From contig NC_037642.1 of NCBI RefSeq assembly GCF_003254395.2, positions 8,073,736 through 8,137,735 on the forward strand: a DNA stretch of 64,000 nucleotides, given 5' to 3'. Shown one piece after another: positions 34,131-47,810 of this stretch. Origin of the DNA: Apis mellifera. Its lineage: Eukaryota; Arthropoda; Insecta; Hymenoptera; Apidae. Both the position numbers and the translations under genes were made by a program. The notes under the pieces are model-generated. The model saw nothing but the letters and a program-made list of their open reading frames with translations. It was not told the origin of the DNA and made no database searches. Within the stretch, counting starts at the first letter, position 1. Each line of letters opens with the position of its first letter.

Positions 34131-36680
34131 GGGGGAGAGAGAGGAGGAGAGCTCGCCCCGCTCGATCGTTACCGGGCGTCTGCGCGCGATATTCTTCCAC
34201 GGCTAACCTTTCTCCCCTTTGCTTTCTTTTTTTCCCTTTCTTTCTCTTCCTTTCTCTTTCCCTTCCTCTCCTTTTTCTTTCCCTCTCTCGAGTTCTCTCC
34301 CCCCCGCTCGCCCCTTTCTCTCGCGTTATTCCGGAGGATTGGTCGGAGGCTTTTTCGGAACGAAGCGATTTCTTTATCGCTCTCGGTTTTCTCGGGAGCG
34401 GGTGATGGAGTGGATGGAATACGGGAGGGGAGGGGCCGAATACCGTGCGTGGATAAACGAATCGAACGTAGGTGAGTCAGGTTGGTCAGGTGAAAGTGGC
34501 TTTCAGATCGAAATAGGGTAAAGGACTCGAGGGAAGGAATCGTGAATGATCACTCTCGAAGCGACGAGATTTAGATAATTTTAACTTCGCAAGGTTAATG
34601 AAAATAGAATAATTTCGTTTTATTTTTCGTAATAATTTAAACTCATTATCGATCGTATCTTTCGTTCAGAACAAAAGACGCGATCGTTTGACGATTATTC
34701 CCTATATATACAAAATTCTAAATAATCCCTCGAAATGATATCCATGATATCTCACGAGAACCGAGAAGAAAGGAAAAAAAAGAGGAATGAAAAATCTGTT
34801 CGCTCCTCCTCGAGTTCCTCCCATTTCATTGACTCCTGTGTCCCCGAAAGAAATCGTGGCACCCGATTCACCCTCCTCGACATCCCCTTTCGCGAACCTC
34901 CTCCCTCTCCCTTTTAATCCACCTCCAACTCGCAATTTCTCGGCGAAGACACGGAATCAGGCAATGCTCTCACGATGCGAAATGCAATTCAAATGCCGTT
35001 TCCGTGCCGGTTCTTCGCGCATCGGGGTGGGGAGGGGGTGCGGGCAGAGGAGTGGAGCAGAGGTCGTTGCTAATTGCGGCACCGATCCTCGAACACGGCC
35101 GGCCGGAAATGGAGAAGAGTTGTCGCGAATGGACGAGTCGTCTCCTCGCGTCGGCCGGTTTCCGTGGCTCGGTTGAGCGGACGGACCGAGGCAAGGCAAG
35201 GCCTCGGTTGGTTATTCGTGTCCCCGGGTCGTCCACGATCGTGTTCACGTGGATCCCCGTGCAAAGCGTCGTTTCCGCGGTTCCCGGCCACGGAAGCCAC
35301 CGATAAATCGGCCCCTCGCGCGGCCACGACGCTGGAATTCGAGTGCGAACGAATTTGTAGGCAGCGCGGGGGGGATAAACACGGGCCAGAGCCACCGCCG
35401 TAAATGGCCTTACAACCTCTCGCCGAGTGGCCGAGGGGCAATTAATCGCGCGGCATTAAGCGCAAATGAACTTTTGCTCTCCCCCTTCCCCCCTCCGCCC
35501 GAGCGCGAGAGTTGAAAATCGACGAGGAAGATTGGCGTTGCTTCCGGCTAATCGACCGTGAAGTATATCTAGGGTTGCCCGCTTCCAATTGCGATTTCTC
35601 ATGGTAGGATGGGAGGTGGTTGTTGGAAGGTGGTTGGATCTTTTTTCTCTTTTTGGTTTTTCGATTTGGTTAAGAGAAGAGGAGGAGAATGGAAATATAT
35701 ATTTGAGAATCGCTCTTGCAAGTAATCTAACCCGTCTTTCTTTTTTTTTTTTTTTTTTTATATTGATAGAAGTTAAGTAAAGGGATTTCTAATTTTTCTA
35801 AAATTACGATAAAGATAGAAATTCGAATTATGAAACGGAATTATGATATTTTTTCGACTGGAGAAACTGCTGCGAGAAACCCCCGTCACACAGATCTTGA
35901 CAAATCGTTCCGTCCGTCCCGCGTTGGAGCTTCGAGGAGGCCTTGTTAACGATCGTTTAACGATGCCCGTGGTCTGAATGTTCCGACGATTCTGCGACGG
36001 CAAGCGAGAAAACCGCAGTGTCCCATGAGCGGCAAGACAGTTATCGCCTCCTTTGATGGATCTCAAATCGAGGAACCTCGTCTCGCTTAAATCTGTAAAA
36101 AAAAACTCGCATATTTATCGAAAATTTGTATCTTCAATCGTATCTTTCGATGATAATCGCTAGGTAAAAAAGTACCGTCATTTCGTGATTAATCTCAAAT
36201 TAATTATTCAAGCCTTTTCTTCCTTTTTTTATTCCCAATAATTTTTATGCCTCGAATTACCATAAATTTCTAGTTTGAAAATATACTACCTATATACTAT
36301 ACTAACTATACTTAAAAAAAAAAGAAGAAAAGAAAAGACTTAAAAATTCAAAAATTTTTCTTTCTATTCTAATTTTTCTTCCCATTCGATTAAATAGAAA
36401 AATAAAGAGATGTTTAAAAAATTTATCAAGAAAGCGCATTCTCGTCCACGTTAAATTGAACAATCTGTACGAGTTGAACGCAGCATAACGAGTGGCGGCA
36501 CGGCGAGGATCGAGGATCGTGGTCGGAAGGAAAAGAGAAATCAAAGGATCGTCTAGTCTCGGCCAAGGGGACAAGTTTATAGTTCCCCGTCACCCTCGAC
36601 GAGGAACCACCATTCATTAATAGCTGAGTCCCCGAGTTAGCCTGGTACGACGTCGTGGCAGCCCCGGACCGTCGCCAAAG

Positions 36681-36714
36681 CTCGGCCGGCTTTATGGCCG
36701 TTTAATTGGCCGAG
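36681..36714. repeat. Inverted repeat CTCGGCC / GGCCGAG around a homeodomain/Caudal-like core
   Basis: Perfect 7-bp arms lie 20 bp apart; the spacer contains TTTATGG, a Caudal-type motif, and TTTAATT. It could be a cruciform or simply a CpG-rich coincidence. Confidence 0.5.
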
Positions 36715-38398
36715 ATAGACGACGATATATTATTATGCTAATTTTCAAGGAACTTCGCGGCCACGGGAATCGTTACCGGGAGATTAAAGGCCCTATGTGA
36801 CATCGCGCCGTTAATTACCGCATTGAACATAGACCGCACGATGTTAGCGGCTTATCCGGCCTTCCTGGACTATTTGTTGTCTGTTTACACGGGGATACTC
36901 CAACAACCTACGCGTACACTCGAAAACACAAGGGAGACGCGACACGTAGGATCCAACGGGGGCCGAGACACCAAGATTCTGATCCTAATTATGAAAGGAG
37001 GGGAAAGGGGGACACTGTAACTCGAAACTTTGACACCCTTTTCACTCTCCTTCTCTTCCCCCCCCCCCTCTCTTCTTCTTGAACCGGGTTTAATGTTGAT
37101 TATTCGTGAAACATTTTATCCATTGTGTTTCGTTTCGTTTCGATATCTTTAAAATTGTTGAAACGAATACGAGAGTACATTTATTTTTCTCTCTCGAACC
37201 GTATTATTAATGGGATATAAATTTCGACGAATAATTCTTGATAAATTCGTTCTTATCGAAAGTGTCGAATAAATTAATCGGTAATCAAGGCTTTCAACGT
37301 TAAATTCTTATTAGTTAGAGAGGGAAACGATAATTTGCGAAAGCCACTTCTTCTTCTCCGGCTATTTTGCACGAAATCGACGCACGAGATCCAATTAGTT
37401 TACCATTATCGGTTTACCATTATCGAGGTCAACGATCCTCGCTCGCGAAGAAATTGCTCGTTTCGAACGCGATTTCTTCTTTTCTAGATTCTTTTGAAAT
37501 CTTACCTCTTCTCCAATGATTTTCGTTCCTCCAGAAAACCGCCATCAGCTATTCCCGTAGAATAACAGCGGGGGCGAAAAACTCGGGCTAACTCGCATCT
37601 GTATCAATTTATGCTGCCAACAACGCGGCCTGTGATAACAGAAGCGCCTTGGCTATCGGGCTGAAGGGAGATAAACTGCCGTAGGAATCTCACGCTGCAT
37701 GACACCGAGGATGTTTGTGTCGTTCGACACATTGCCCTTCCGGGATTGGATTCCACTACGATTATTTATGTGTTCGAAATGGTGAGAGGCAAAAAGCTAA
37801 AGAGAAAAAAAAGAAAGAATTCTAAATTCCCTTCGATTCTTTGATCGAATCGATCAATCTTGTGTTAAAATTAATGGAATAAGAGATAAAGAATATAAAG
37901 TCTCGTGCTAATTACGTTCTTTTACGTTCAAAAATATTTATAAAGAAGATATGAATAATTCAACGGCGATAATAATATTCGATATTAATTACGTTGTGCG
38001 AATAAATCATCGAAATGTTTCGATATTGCGAAAATTTTCCTTAATGTACTTGGCAACGATGCGAATTATTCATATTCTTAACAATAATCCAATTCCATTA
38101 ACGACGCGGAATAAAAATAAATTATTGAAATTTCGTTTTTGTAAGTTTTATTCCGTAAAACTATCGAATTGTTCGACATAAACTAATAATTTATCGTAAC
38201 AACATTATACGATTCGATTGATATAAAATATTTACCTTCAATGTTCCCTTTTTCGATGAAAAATGCCGATAATTATCGTCCATCGTCACCATCGTCCAGA
38301 TTTGAAATCCACTCGATACGACGTAGAAACTACGAATGAAGCTCGTGCTCGGATTTTGCGCGTCTTATATATAAACACAACAATCACGCTACGCAGAG

Positions 38399-38408
38399 GT
38401 GAGTCAGC
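38399..38408 (+). promoter_or_regulatory. CNC/Maf-type element (GTGAGTCAGC) containing an AP-1 site
   Basis: GTGAGTCAGC matches RTGASNNNGC, the known CNC-small Maf/antioxidant-type element, and includes TGAGTCA (AP-1). A TATATATAA run lies about 30 bp upstream. The same bases also form a strong splice-donor consensus (AG|GTGAGT), so alternative readings exist. Confidence 0.3.
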
Positions 38409-40911
38409 AATACAAATCTTCGCTCCACGGATATAAACACAATATAATTCCATCGCAATATTATCTACGTATTATAAAATCGAGCATATTATAAAATCTT
38501 ATATTTCTATATTGTAAATTTTTATTTTCGGGAATAAATTATTCGACTACTTATTTCTTTTTTCTTACAATATGAAAAATTTCGAAACGAAAAACGGAAA
38601 CGAAAATTGTACAATTGTTGTAATAAAATTATTGATAAATTATAAAATAACAAAAATTCGATTCCTCCTATCAGCACAAGATATCCCGAACATCGAGAAG
38701 GAGAGCATCATCTTTCCATATCCAATTTTATCCATGGGAAAATTCTACAAGAAATAACGAAATCCTCCCCTCATTTTTTCCCTCCGCCAAACGCGGAGTT
38801 CACTTGATGCGAGCAGCGAAAGTCTCGTGGGGCAATCATCCCGTTTCTCACCCTTATCCGGAACGAGGAGGACTCTCCTCGAAAATTCCAGGAACAGAAC
38901 CCTTGCAACCGAATTCCACAGCGATTCGTCGCCGCGACTTGAACACGGCGGAGAGATGCAACCTCTTCTCCCCTCCTCCCACCATCGAAACAAATTGTTT
39001 GCGCGGTCTAGGGTGGCGTGTATTCGCGTCCCTGGAATGAGTAATGGCGGGCCGGCCGGGCCGAGTGAATCTACGACTCTGAAACCCTTTGGAAACGACC
39101 GTACTGGAACTGCCAACTGGAAACTGGCTGAGGGGCTTTAACGTAACGGAGTAACCGCGATTGGCGCAGATGGCGTGATCCTAGTCTCGCTGTATGCGCG
39201 TATGTGTGTGTGTGTGCGCGCCCTTCGGCCGCGTGTGGAACACCCTATCCGCAAGCTTCACCCCGTGAACCATCGTCCTTCGCGAAAACTGCCGCAGTGA
39301 TAATTTACTCCAACTCTTTCCCGATCGGGAGCAGCAGGTGTTCCTCGTGGCACGAGGCTCGAATATACATATATATAAATTTCTTTTCTTTTCGTTTCCT
39401 GTTGATCAACGGGCTCTTTTTATTGCCGAATTTGAAATTAGCATTTTAAATCCAAGAAACGTAAATTGGAGGAACATGTGCAACGAGGGATATCGTGAAT
39501 GATTTATTTCGCTCGATCGCCATATTTCGAGGATTTCGATCCTTGCCTTTTCGGATGTGAAAATTCCGATAAATAACATTGTACAGTCGATAAGGTAATA
39601 GTAAAATGTCGTATCGTTATGAGTATCACGAGAAATTCTTCCCAAGATTCGTCCCGAAAATAATCTCGACTAAAATTGTCTTTCTTTAATAAACAACTTT
39701 TCCAAATTGCGGCTAGGTAACGCGTTCTCCTCCGGGGCGTGTAATAAAATTTCATAAAATTCGTGCAATCTCGGCGGATATTAGGTTAGATCCCAGGGAA
39801 ATCGAGGATCGGCTTCGAACGAGGCGGCGAGGAATCGAAAGGAGGGAGGGGGAAAAGGGACAGGTGATGGCCGGCGAAATTAATGGTCGGGTATCACGTG
39901 TAATCCTGTATAGGACAGTAAACAGTGGCGGGGAACTCCCTTTCGCATTCTTATATAACCATAAATTATGATCAAAGCCTATCGGGGGTCGGTGTATTCC
40001 CCTCCAGGATTACCGGTGGCAAAACGAAAGCGGCTCCGTTACGTTATGCAGTCTTGTGTATGTGCACAGCCTTGCCTCCTATCATATTTTTCCACGTCTC
40101 TCCTCCGCTTTTCTCCCTTTAATTGCCGCGCGGCAATAGGCAATTACGTTTTAAACGAGGCCGAATGAATGATCGAGAGATTTCGTTTCTAATTTCAATC
40201 GAAACGATCGCGACACGCCAATAATCTCGCCCGATTAATCGAGAGAAATTAACTCGTGTCCCGCTCGGATAAGATATCGATATCCTCCTCTCTGCCCTCT
40301 CTATCCTCCTCCCTGTCCTTCTCGTAACTCTCCGATTTTTCGCACCTGCGCCTCATTCCAGCCGCACGTTTTTCTATTAACACCGATCCAGGATCGCAGT
40401 GGCTACCTGCTCGACGTTGAACCGTTACGATCTCCAACGAGGTTGCATCGTGTTTTCAGATAAATTAAACTTGTGACAGTCGATTTTATTATCGAATACT
40501 TGTACTCCTTGTATTGTATCGAATATATAGCGTTTAACGATCGCATTCGAGTTTACGATTAGAAGAGAAAAATGATATAGTTAAAGTGTTTGAATTAAAG
40601 GAGAGATCGTAGTGTGTGTATTGGATTAATTAATCTTGGTCAGAGTCAATTAGAGTAATTGGAATATTTGTACAGGTTCTTTTTTCCTTTTCTTTCTTTT
40701 TCGAAGCATTTAAATTCATTTCAAGCTCGGAAAATTGCGAAAAACAGACGAGCAAAAATAGAAAGAGTAGATATTTCATTCTGAATTCCTCCATTTGTTA
40801 TTTTTACAATATGTAAGCACGTATTTCAAATAAATATAATTTTCCTCAAAAATCATTCGAGAGTATTCCTTTCATTCAAAACACCCTCAGATAATAATGA
40901 TATTAATCGAT

Positions 40912-40929
40912 CGATTAATCATCGATGGC
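40912..40929. promoter_or_regulatory. 18-bp perfect palindrome with two inverted TAAT/ATCGAT sites
   Basis: ATTAATCGATCGATTAAT is its own reverse complement. It holds two ATCGATTA sites in opposite orientation, which suits a homeodomain or Cut/Onecut-type dimer. It lies in AT-rich, repeat-free intergenic DNA. Confidence 0.4.
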
Positions 40930-41872
40930 AACACTTCGTTCCTGCAAATAAACATTTTCAAATGAAATTAAATACAATTATTTCCTTACTTAACAATAAA
41001 ATTTTTCAAAAAAATAATACCATTCCAATACTTAAACGGGATTTGCATCGTTACAACATGAAAATCACGCGCATCAGGGGAATCAAGCATTTGACCAGCA
41101 CGTTGCACACGCCGCGGATCCATCTGGATGCAAGTAGCCGGGTATCTTTTGACCAGGACAGGCCAGTAATCTCCCGGTTAATGAACGGACGACAACGTGC
41201 ATCCTGATAGACAGAGACGGCGATACACAGGATTATTAAACGGTGGTACGTCATTGCGTGACGCCGGTCTTGCGACGCGCGTGGCGCCTCGGCTTTCTGC
41301 GTACCTAGGCCGTAGAGGCGACGCGTTACGAACCGACGATTATGTCACTTCGATAACGAGGATGGAAGGCGGCCGCAGTCATTTGTAACGTGACTCTGCG
41401 GAAATCACGGGGACGCGGGAGGAATCGCTCTAACAGGGGAGGAGGGAGGAGCTTTCTCTCATCCCCGTGTCCCTGTCTCCCTTTCATCCGTTTAATACAG
41501 CCGTGTGTGTGTGTCTGTCTTCGTCTTTCGTCGGCGAACACACGTCGACTGGTACACACGGTGGTGGCGTGCTGCGTCAGGTCTCTCTCTCTCTCGGCTA
41601 ATGGTATTAATGTCATTGATAGTTGATGCGATGTGTGTCGAACAAATATGTATTTATTGATTTCGAGGGGCGGTTTCGGGGGAAAGGGTGAATTGGGAAG
41701 AGCGAAAGAGAATAGGAGAACGAAGGGGAGGACGAGAAGGAAGAGAAGAAAGATGAAGTTGAAGAGTGAAAGAGACGATGAGGAGTAAAAAAAGAAGGAG
41801 AAGGGGAGAGTAATGTAACAGAGAATGAAAGAAAATGTGATGATTGGGATACGAAAGAAGAAACAAAAAAAA

Positions 41873-41889
41873 AATAATAATAATAATAA
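41873..41889. repeat. (AAT)n microsatellite
   Basis: Five AAT units after a poly(A) run. Confidence 0.85.
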
Positions 41890-42549
41890 AGGAAGAAAGG
41901 GATGAAAAAACAGTGAAAAAGAGAAGGGGAGTGGAGACGTTTACCCAGTTTAGGGAATCGGTAGGAAAGGGTTGGCTGTCTTGCCAAGAGCCTGAGTGGC
42001 TTTCACGCTGTCCGATATTAATGGCTTCCAACCGATTCGAGCCAAATGGAATGGCTAACGTGTAAATCGAGAATGTTTGCGCTGTCCCTCCACGAGAGAG
42101 AATACTCCCACATGGCCGCGACCGAAAAGGGGGATGTTCGATTGCTGTGCATACGTGTATTTAAACCATAGAGAACGAAAAAAAATAAAGAAGGATAACA
42201 TTGATCCGTAACATTGAACTTTCCTTACTTGTTACATACTTTACTTCTGCGTCGAAAATCCGAATTTATCCAATAACATTTCAAAAATAATTCTTACCCT
42301 CCCTCCCTTAATTTAAGTTACGTAAAATTCAAAGATATCAATGATATCAAAAATGTCCCATTGAAGGAACTTCACGAAGAGAGGGGAGGGAAAGGGAGAA
42401 GGTATCGTACACGAAATGGAAAGAACAAGGGGGAGAGGGAGAGCGAAGAAGCACTTTGTTGTTCCGAATGCGGGAAGAGAGTATCAGAATGGTAAACGAC
42501 TCGTGTCCATTAATCACTTTTATAGCGGCCCACTGACGCAAGTCACCGC

Positions 42550-42577
42550 GCGTGTGTGTATGTGTGTGTGTGTGCGC
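42550..42577. repeat. (GT)n microsatellite flanked by CGCG
   Basis: GT units interrupted once by TATG, with CGCG on both sides; alternating purine-pyrimidine throughout. Confidence 0.9.
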
Positions 42578-43902
42578 GAACACTATGTAAACCAGCGCGT
42601 GTTCCCTTTTCTTTCTTTCCTCCTCTCGCGTTTCCGCGTTCGAGCACCGGTTCAATCGACCGCTAATAGGAGTATTGGTTCTTAGATCCATTTGGAGGCG
42701 CGCGAATGGTTGGCCGATGACGCTGCAAGTAACAATGCCTCCTTGCTTCCATCCCCGACAAAGAGCGAAGAATTCTGCGCATCGCGACCACCATTGAAAC
42801 GATGTAATTCTATCCATTCACGTGACACTTTTGATAAAAATCCTAAGAAACGAAATCAAGAACGGATCAACAGAGTTGAGAGAAAAAGAATCTAAATTGG
42901 AAGATAATATTGCGCGATTATTCTCCACTCCTCATCGGATATTCATCTCCACGATCATCTTGGAGAAATAAAGAACTTGACTTAACTTCCTTCGAAAAAA
43001 ACGACAAGTTTCAGTCTCCTCGCTCGTTTCAGTTTTAGAAAACCGTGATCCTTCCTTCCCCCCTTGCTTCGTTGGAGAGGGTTGCCGTTCCCGGATTTTC
43101 CACGCTCGTCAGGCCCCGAACAGAGAGATACGCGCGAGAGTAACGCCTGTCAGTCGCCGCTTTGTCGGCGCCGCAGCAGCGCAGCCTATGTTGTTTTATT
43201 AATAAAATTCATAGAGATCCCCGTACTGGTTGGGCAACCACCACCCCAAGAGGGCCGGTCTGGCAGCCGGAACGAAAACGAAAACGAGAACTAGTCGAAG
43301 AAGCGAGTGATGCGGGGATGGAGGGAGGGGTGGGTAGAAGGATGATGGCGAGAAGGCAACAATAACGGTGACAACTCTGATTCAATAAAGCATAATGTCT
43401 GGACGAGGAGGAGGGAGGGTGGGAGCGAGGAGGGTGTCCTTTCGATGGTACGCAGGGGGAGGGGCGAAGGATGGAGAAGGAGGAGGACGAGCGCGGACGA
43501 GCAACGACACGACGAGGGGTTGCCATTGATATCAACATAAATCACAATAGGAATTTGTATTACAGTTACGAAGGCTTGGTGGATAGGAAATAAGGAATGT
43601 AATAAAGAAAATGGCCGATCCTGGGGGAGGAGGTTGCTCGCGAGAGAAGGCCGAGCAGTCGTCTTCGATTTTCCAAAGAATATCTTTCCCGGGGATGAAT
43701 CCCGCTCATTGTACCCGTGAATAGAGCCGTTTCGAGTGTTTTTTTTTTTTCCTTTTTTCTTCTTCTTCTTTGCCTTCTTTTCCCGATTTCCAACCGAGTT
43801 CCAAAGGGTCGAGGAATTTGTACTCGAGACTTTTCACCGAGTCGAGGGGAAAAGGAAACGAAATATCTATCCCTCCAAATGTGTATGCGCTTGGATAATG
43901 TT

Positions 43903-43910
43903 TATCGATA
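43903..43910. promoter_or_regulatory. DRE core palindrome TATCGATA
   Basis: TATCGATA is the DREF/BEAF-type DRE core known from fly housekeeping promoters and domain borders. ATCGATCGAT follows within 15 bp. As an 8-mer it may be chance. Confidence 0.25.
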
Positions 43911-44334
43911 GTCATCGATCGATATTGAATACGTATATCATACCTCAGTCATCGAATTTTGATGTATCCGCGCTGTAGGGTGTAGGATAAACCTCTCGAT
44001 ATTTATCGTTCGCGCTCGTATATTTATAATTTACGAGGGTGGGAGGGGGGAGGAGGTATCATCGGCCCTGCGTAACCTTCGAAATTTTGCGCCAATATTT
44101 GACCGCGATAAATCCACCATCGGCGACCAACTTACCTCCAAACATTATCCGTCACGCCCACCGAACCGTTTATAAATAAAACTCCCCACTATCTCTCCCG
44201 ACTATATCCATCCTCGACTATATTACTCGACTACAACGAAAGGGTTACAACCTCTCCTTTCACGTTTGACGCTCGATCGAGGCACGATTAAAAGGATCGA
44301 TTAAAAATTTAATAATATTTCCCTCCTATTTCCC

Positions 44335-44360
44335 TCTTCTTCTTCTTCTTCTTCTTCTTC
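44335..44360. repeat. (TTC)n microsatellite
   Basis: Eight TTC/TCT units. Confidence 0.95.
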
Positions 44361-44433
44361 GTCACGGGGCTGATTATTATTAGCGGGGAAGTTGCGTTTG
44401 CGTAATAAAGGGGGGAGGAGAGAGACAGGAAGT

Positions 44434-44464
44434 GGAGAGAGAGAGAGGGAGAGAGAGAGAAAGC
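44434..44464. repeat. (GA)n microsatellite
   Basis: Two GA runs separated by GGGA. A G-rich stretch (44518-44572) follows. Confidence 0.9.
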
Positions 44465-44828
44465 GAGGAAGCGCACAAACGCCAGAACCCTTCGTTGCAC
44501 GGAACGAGACGTTGGAGGGTAGGTGGGGCGGGGGAGGAGTGGAGGTGGTTGAGGAGGAGGGGAGGGGGTTAGTTCAGAGGCGAGGAATGGGGAATTGTAA
44601 TGAGCAGCCCGACAGTTACAAATGACAGGACGGAATTCGCGAACTGCGATAGAACCCAGCTTCTGCCTAAAGGCCGCTTTACACGCTCGGACGGAAATGT
44701 TTCGTCCGTTGCAGGGCAATTCGACCTTACCCAAGGTCGTAACTTCATCCTCTTCACCCACGTCCCATCGTTAATATTTTCACCTATCTCTCCCTGTCCC
44801 TTCCTATTTTTCCTTTTCTCTCTTCCTT

Positions 44829-44862
44829 TCTCTCGCTCTCTCTCTCTCTCTCTTTCTCTCTC
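44829..44862. repeat. (CT)n microsatellite
   Basis: CT units with one CTTT interruption. It is complementary in sense to the GA run 370 bp upstream. Confidence 0.9.
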
Positions 44863-45641
44863 AAGCTTGATAATTCGTGCATAGGAGGAATTATAAAATT
44901 CGTACAGGAGTGTACTTGTATATTCAACAAGGGTTGATTAAATTTCAACGATGCGTTTTATTATGGATGGTCGGTGATAATTTTAGTTTGTTAATTTTTT
45001 CTTTTTTTTTTTAGAGTCAAGTAGTATCCACTTTTTGTTTCCGACCAGTAGTAATTATTTCGCTCTTGTTAAGAGCGGAGTGGAGAAACAGATGAACGCG
45101 CGTTGTCCAGAATTTAGTTTTTATTCTAGCGTTCGCTGCTCTCATTATTTTATAAACCTTTGGCATTCCTTTTTTCCAAATTAAATTTTTTCGATCTCCT
45201 CACAACACGAGGCTTTAATTAAATATATTTTTCCAATATGAAAAATAAACCTTCTCTAATCTTAATCTTAAAAAGATCAGCAATCGAAATATCAAAAGAA
45301 AAAAAAATATTATCTTCCTCTTCCTCCTCGAACATCTTCAAACGATATTCATTCGAGATTTCTCTCTCGTCCAAAACAATCCTGCTCCCAATACGCTTCC
45401 AATAAATCGTCCCTCGAAACCTCGAGATGATTCACGCGCTTCCCCTCCCATTGTCAATCTCCTCGTATAAACTCGGCGGGAAGGAGAGGCAACATTTCTG
45501 CCTAATACAAGTTGGAGAAGGGAGGGAATAACCACCCCTGCCGAGTAACTAAACGGTGTTCGCGCATTCCAAACGGCCCGTGCCCGCGCTCCAAACGATA
45601 AGGTATGCCGCTAACGATGCCGTGGCCGCGCGAGTTAATGC

Positions 45642-45700
45642 AACGACGACGACGACGACGACGACGAGGACGAGGACGAGGACGACGACGAACGAGGACG
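45642..45700. repeat. (ACG)n / (ACGAGG)n trinucleotide array
   Basis: About nine ACG units are followed by three ACGAGG hexamers, then ACG again. Frames through it give poly-Thr, Arg-Thr or poly-Arg, with no flanking protein-like sequence. Confidence 0.95.
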
Positions 45701-47573
45701 ATGTTCGGCGAAACATCCTGGGCACCGAGCACCTACGAGGAATTCCGCGATTCCGTCGGCTGCCACAACCGGCCGAGACATTCCGAAACTGTCGGAACGA
45801 GCCGTGGAACGCGGGCTTACGCGATTAAACTCCGGATGACGGAGGGAATTTCCGCCGGATTATTTCGTTTAATCGTTCAGACGATCGTGCTATTTCTGGG
45901 GAGCGGATATTGGGAGAGTTCGTGCCTCCAAGTTCGCGGGTGGGCGGGGGAATTTCTCCTATCTATGAGGATAGGTTGATTCAATGCGTTTCTTCTTTTT
46001 TTCTTTTCATCCTTTGAGGAAAAGGATGTTATAAGGTTCCCGGAGAATTCGATGGAAAGTGGAAGGATGTGGATTTATTTATCTATTTGTTTATTACGCA
46101 AACAGAAATTTGGATTCAAACGTTGTTAGAGATTAATGTAACGTGTTTGGAATAATCATCTTTTATTCTTTATCGGATAGAAAAGAGATTTTTTAAAAAT
46201 GAATAGGAATATACAATATAGCGTATAGTAAAATCTTATATCAAAATATTCACGAATCATTCGATTTCAATTTCTACCAATTTATATCGATATTTTCACA
46301 ATGATATAAACAACGTTTGAATTGATTTAACTTAAGATTCATTGAATAAAATAAACAGATTGATTTCTCGAAAAGAAGCGAAAGAAATCTGTTATCCAAT
46401 CTCCGAACAATAATAGTTTCCTAAAAGCCTACATCACGAAGGTATCCCTGATCCCCGCGAGATGCAATGGTCCCAGAATAGCGGAAAATTCTCGATAACC
46501 TACCCTACTTTTCCGGCCGATCCTCCCCTCGGAAGAGGGACGTGCGAATAAGCGAGCTTGAAGAGGACAGCGGATCTCCTCGAGGAGGCGAAAAGGAGGC
46601 GAAACGTTCTAATCCCTCGGGGAACGGAAGCGACGTCATACGAGTGGATCCGGAATCTGATTCGGAATAAACGGCGCGAGGAGACATTTTGCGGGGGCTG
46701 ACGCGGGGGAAAAAAACGAGAGGGTGAAAAGAAGAAAGGAGAGGACAAAGCATTTTGGTTGCTCGTACGCGGCGAGAGGTCACCCTAGGTAAGGGGTAAC
46801 TTTTTATCGGCCTGTACTTGTGGCCACCCCCTAATGTGCCCTCCCTGCGGCTTCCAAACAACTTTATCTTCACAATCGGACGCAGTGTTTCGTCTCTGGC
46901 TTCACGAATTAGTGGGACATTTGCGATTGATGTTTAAAAAGGAAATGTTTCTACTTGAATTTTTTATCCCTGAAAAAATTAACACGAAATCGTGTCATAC
47001 GATGGCTGAGTAAAGAATTAGAAACGAGGAAATGTTGCATGCTTTCCATTCCAATTTTTTGCCGCGTGGAATATTCGCATTTTCGTGGAAAGTTTTGTTC
47101 AGAGAAACTCTTTACGAGCGGCCTCGTATTTATCATCTCAGAAAAATTCAAACTCCTCGTAGATTGATGGTATTCGCGAGAAGTCGTGCCATTATTCTTT
47201 ACGGTATTAATAACAGATGTAACGTTTCCATCCAATCGATAATTTTTCCCCGTAATTTAGAAATACTATAACAAATTATATCACGAACAATTGAATTTAA
47301 ATATCGAAAATTATAAATAATTGTATAAAAAATTTAGACAGTAAATCACAGAGGCGAATCTGTGAGAAAGATCGTGGATAGCCTCGAGGATGCGGTCGAA
47401 GATCAGGCAAGCGGAGCACAAGCAGTTAGAATCCTGGTCGAACGGAGAGAAGGTTGGTCGACGAGAGCAAGAGAGCGAAGGGAGGAGAGAGAGGGGACGT
47501 AGAAGCTCGTGGACGAAGAAGCAGGGTTCGGTACGTAGCAATATACGGGAGACTTAGCTGTGATAAATCCTTA

Positions 47574-47608
47574 TATATGAGGCCGCACCGCTGCGGCCCT
47601 CTATATGA
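47574..47608 (+). repeat. GC hairpin flanked by TATATGA direct repeats
   Basis: TATATGA (47574-47580), GGCCGCA (47581-47587), loop CCGC, TGCGGCC (47592-47598), then CCTC and a second TATATGA (47602-47608). The stem extends by GAG/CTC with one bulge. TATATATG could also act as a TATA box for a transcript starting near 47600. Confidence 0.75.
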
Positions 47609-47810
47609 AACTCCCTCCGGAGCGCCCCACGGGATTACCCTTATACCTCTCTGGCCGATCTATACCGGCGAAGAAAAGTCACTACGTTGCTACGCGGACC
47701 CGTTGCTAGAAATAGAAAACAAATGAGAAGTCAACGGTTCACGCTCACGTCCGGGCTTTCCCTCTCTCCGATAATGGACGACTGATGGGTCTAGGGATCT
47801 CGCTGATGGT

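Larger units (their letters stand above)
31600..43000. other. No gene recognised; intergenic DNA with repeats and possible regulatory patches
   Basis: I find no exon to defend. Several CpG-rich, repeat-free patches alternate with AT-rich DNA (for example 36600-36850 with TTTATGG and TTTAATTGG, and 39000-39200). Such patches are typical of conserved non-coding elements near developmental genes, but conservation cannot be judged from one sequence. Confidence 0.55.
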
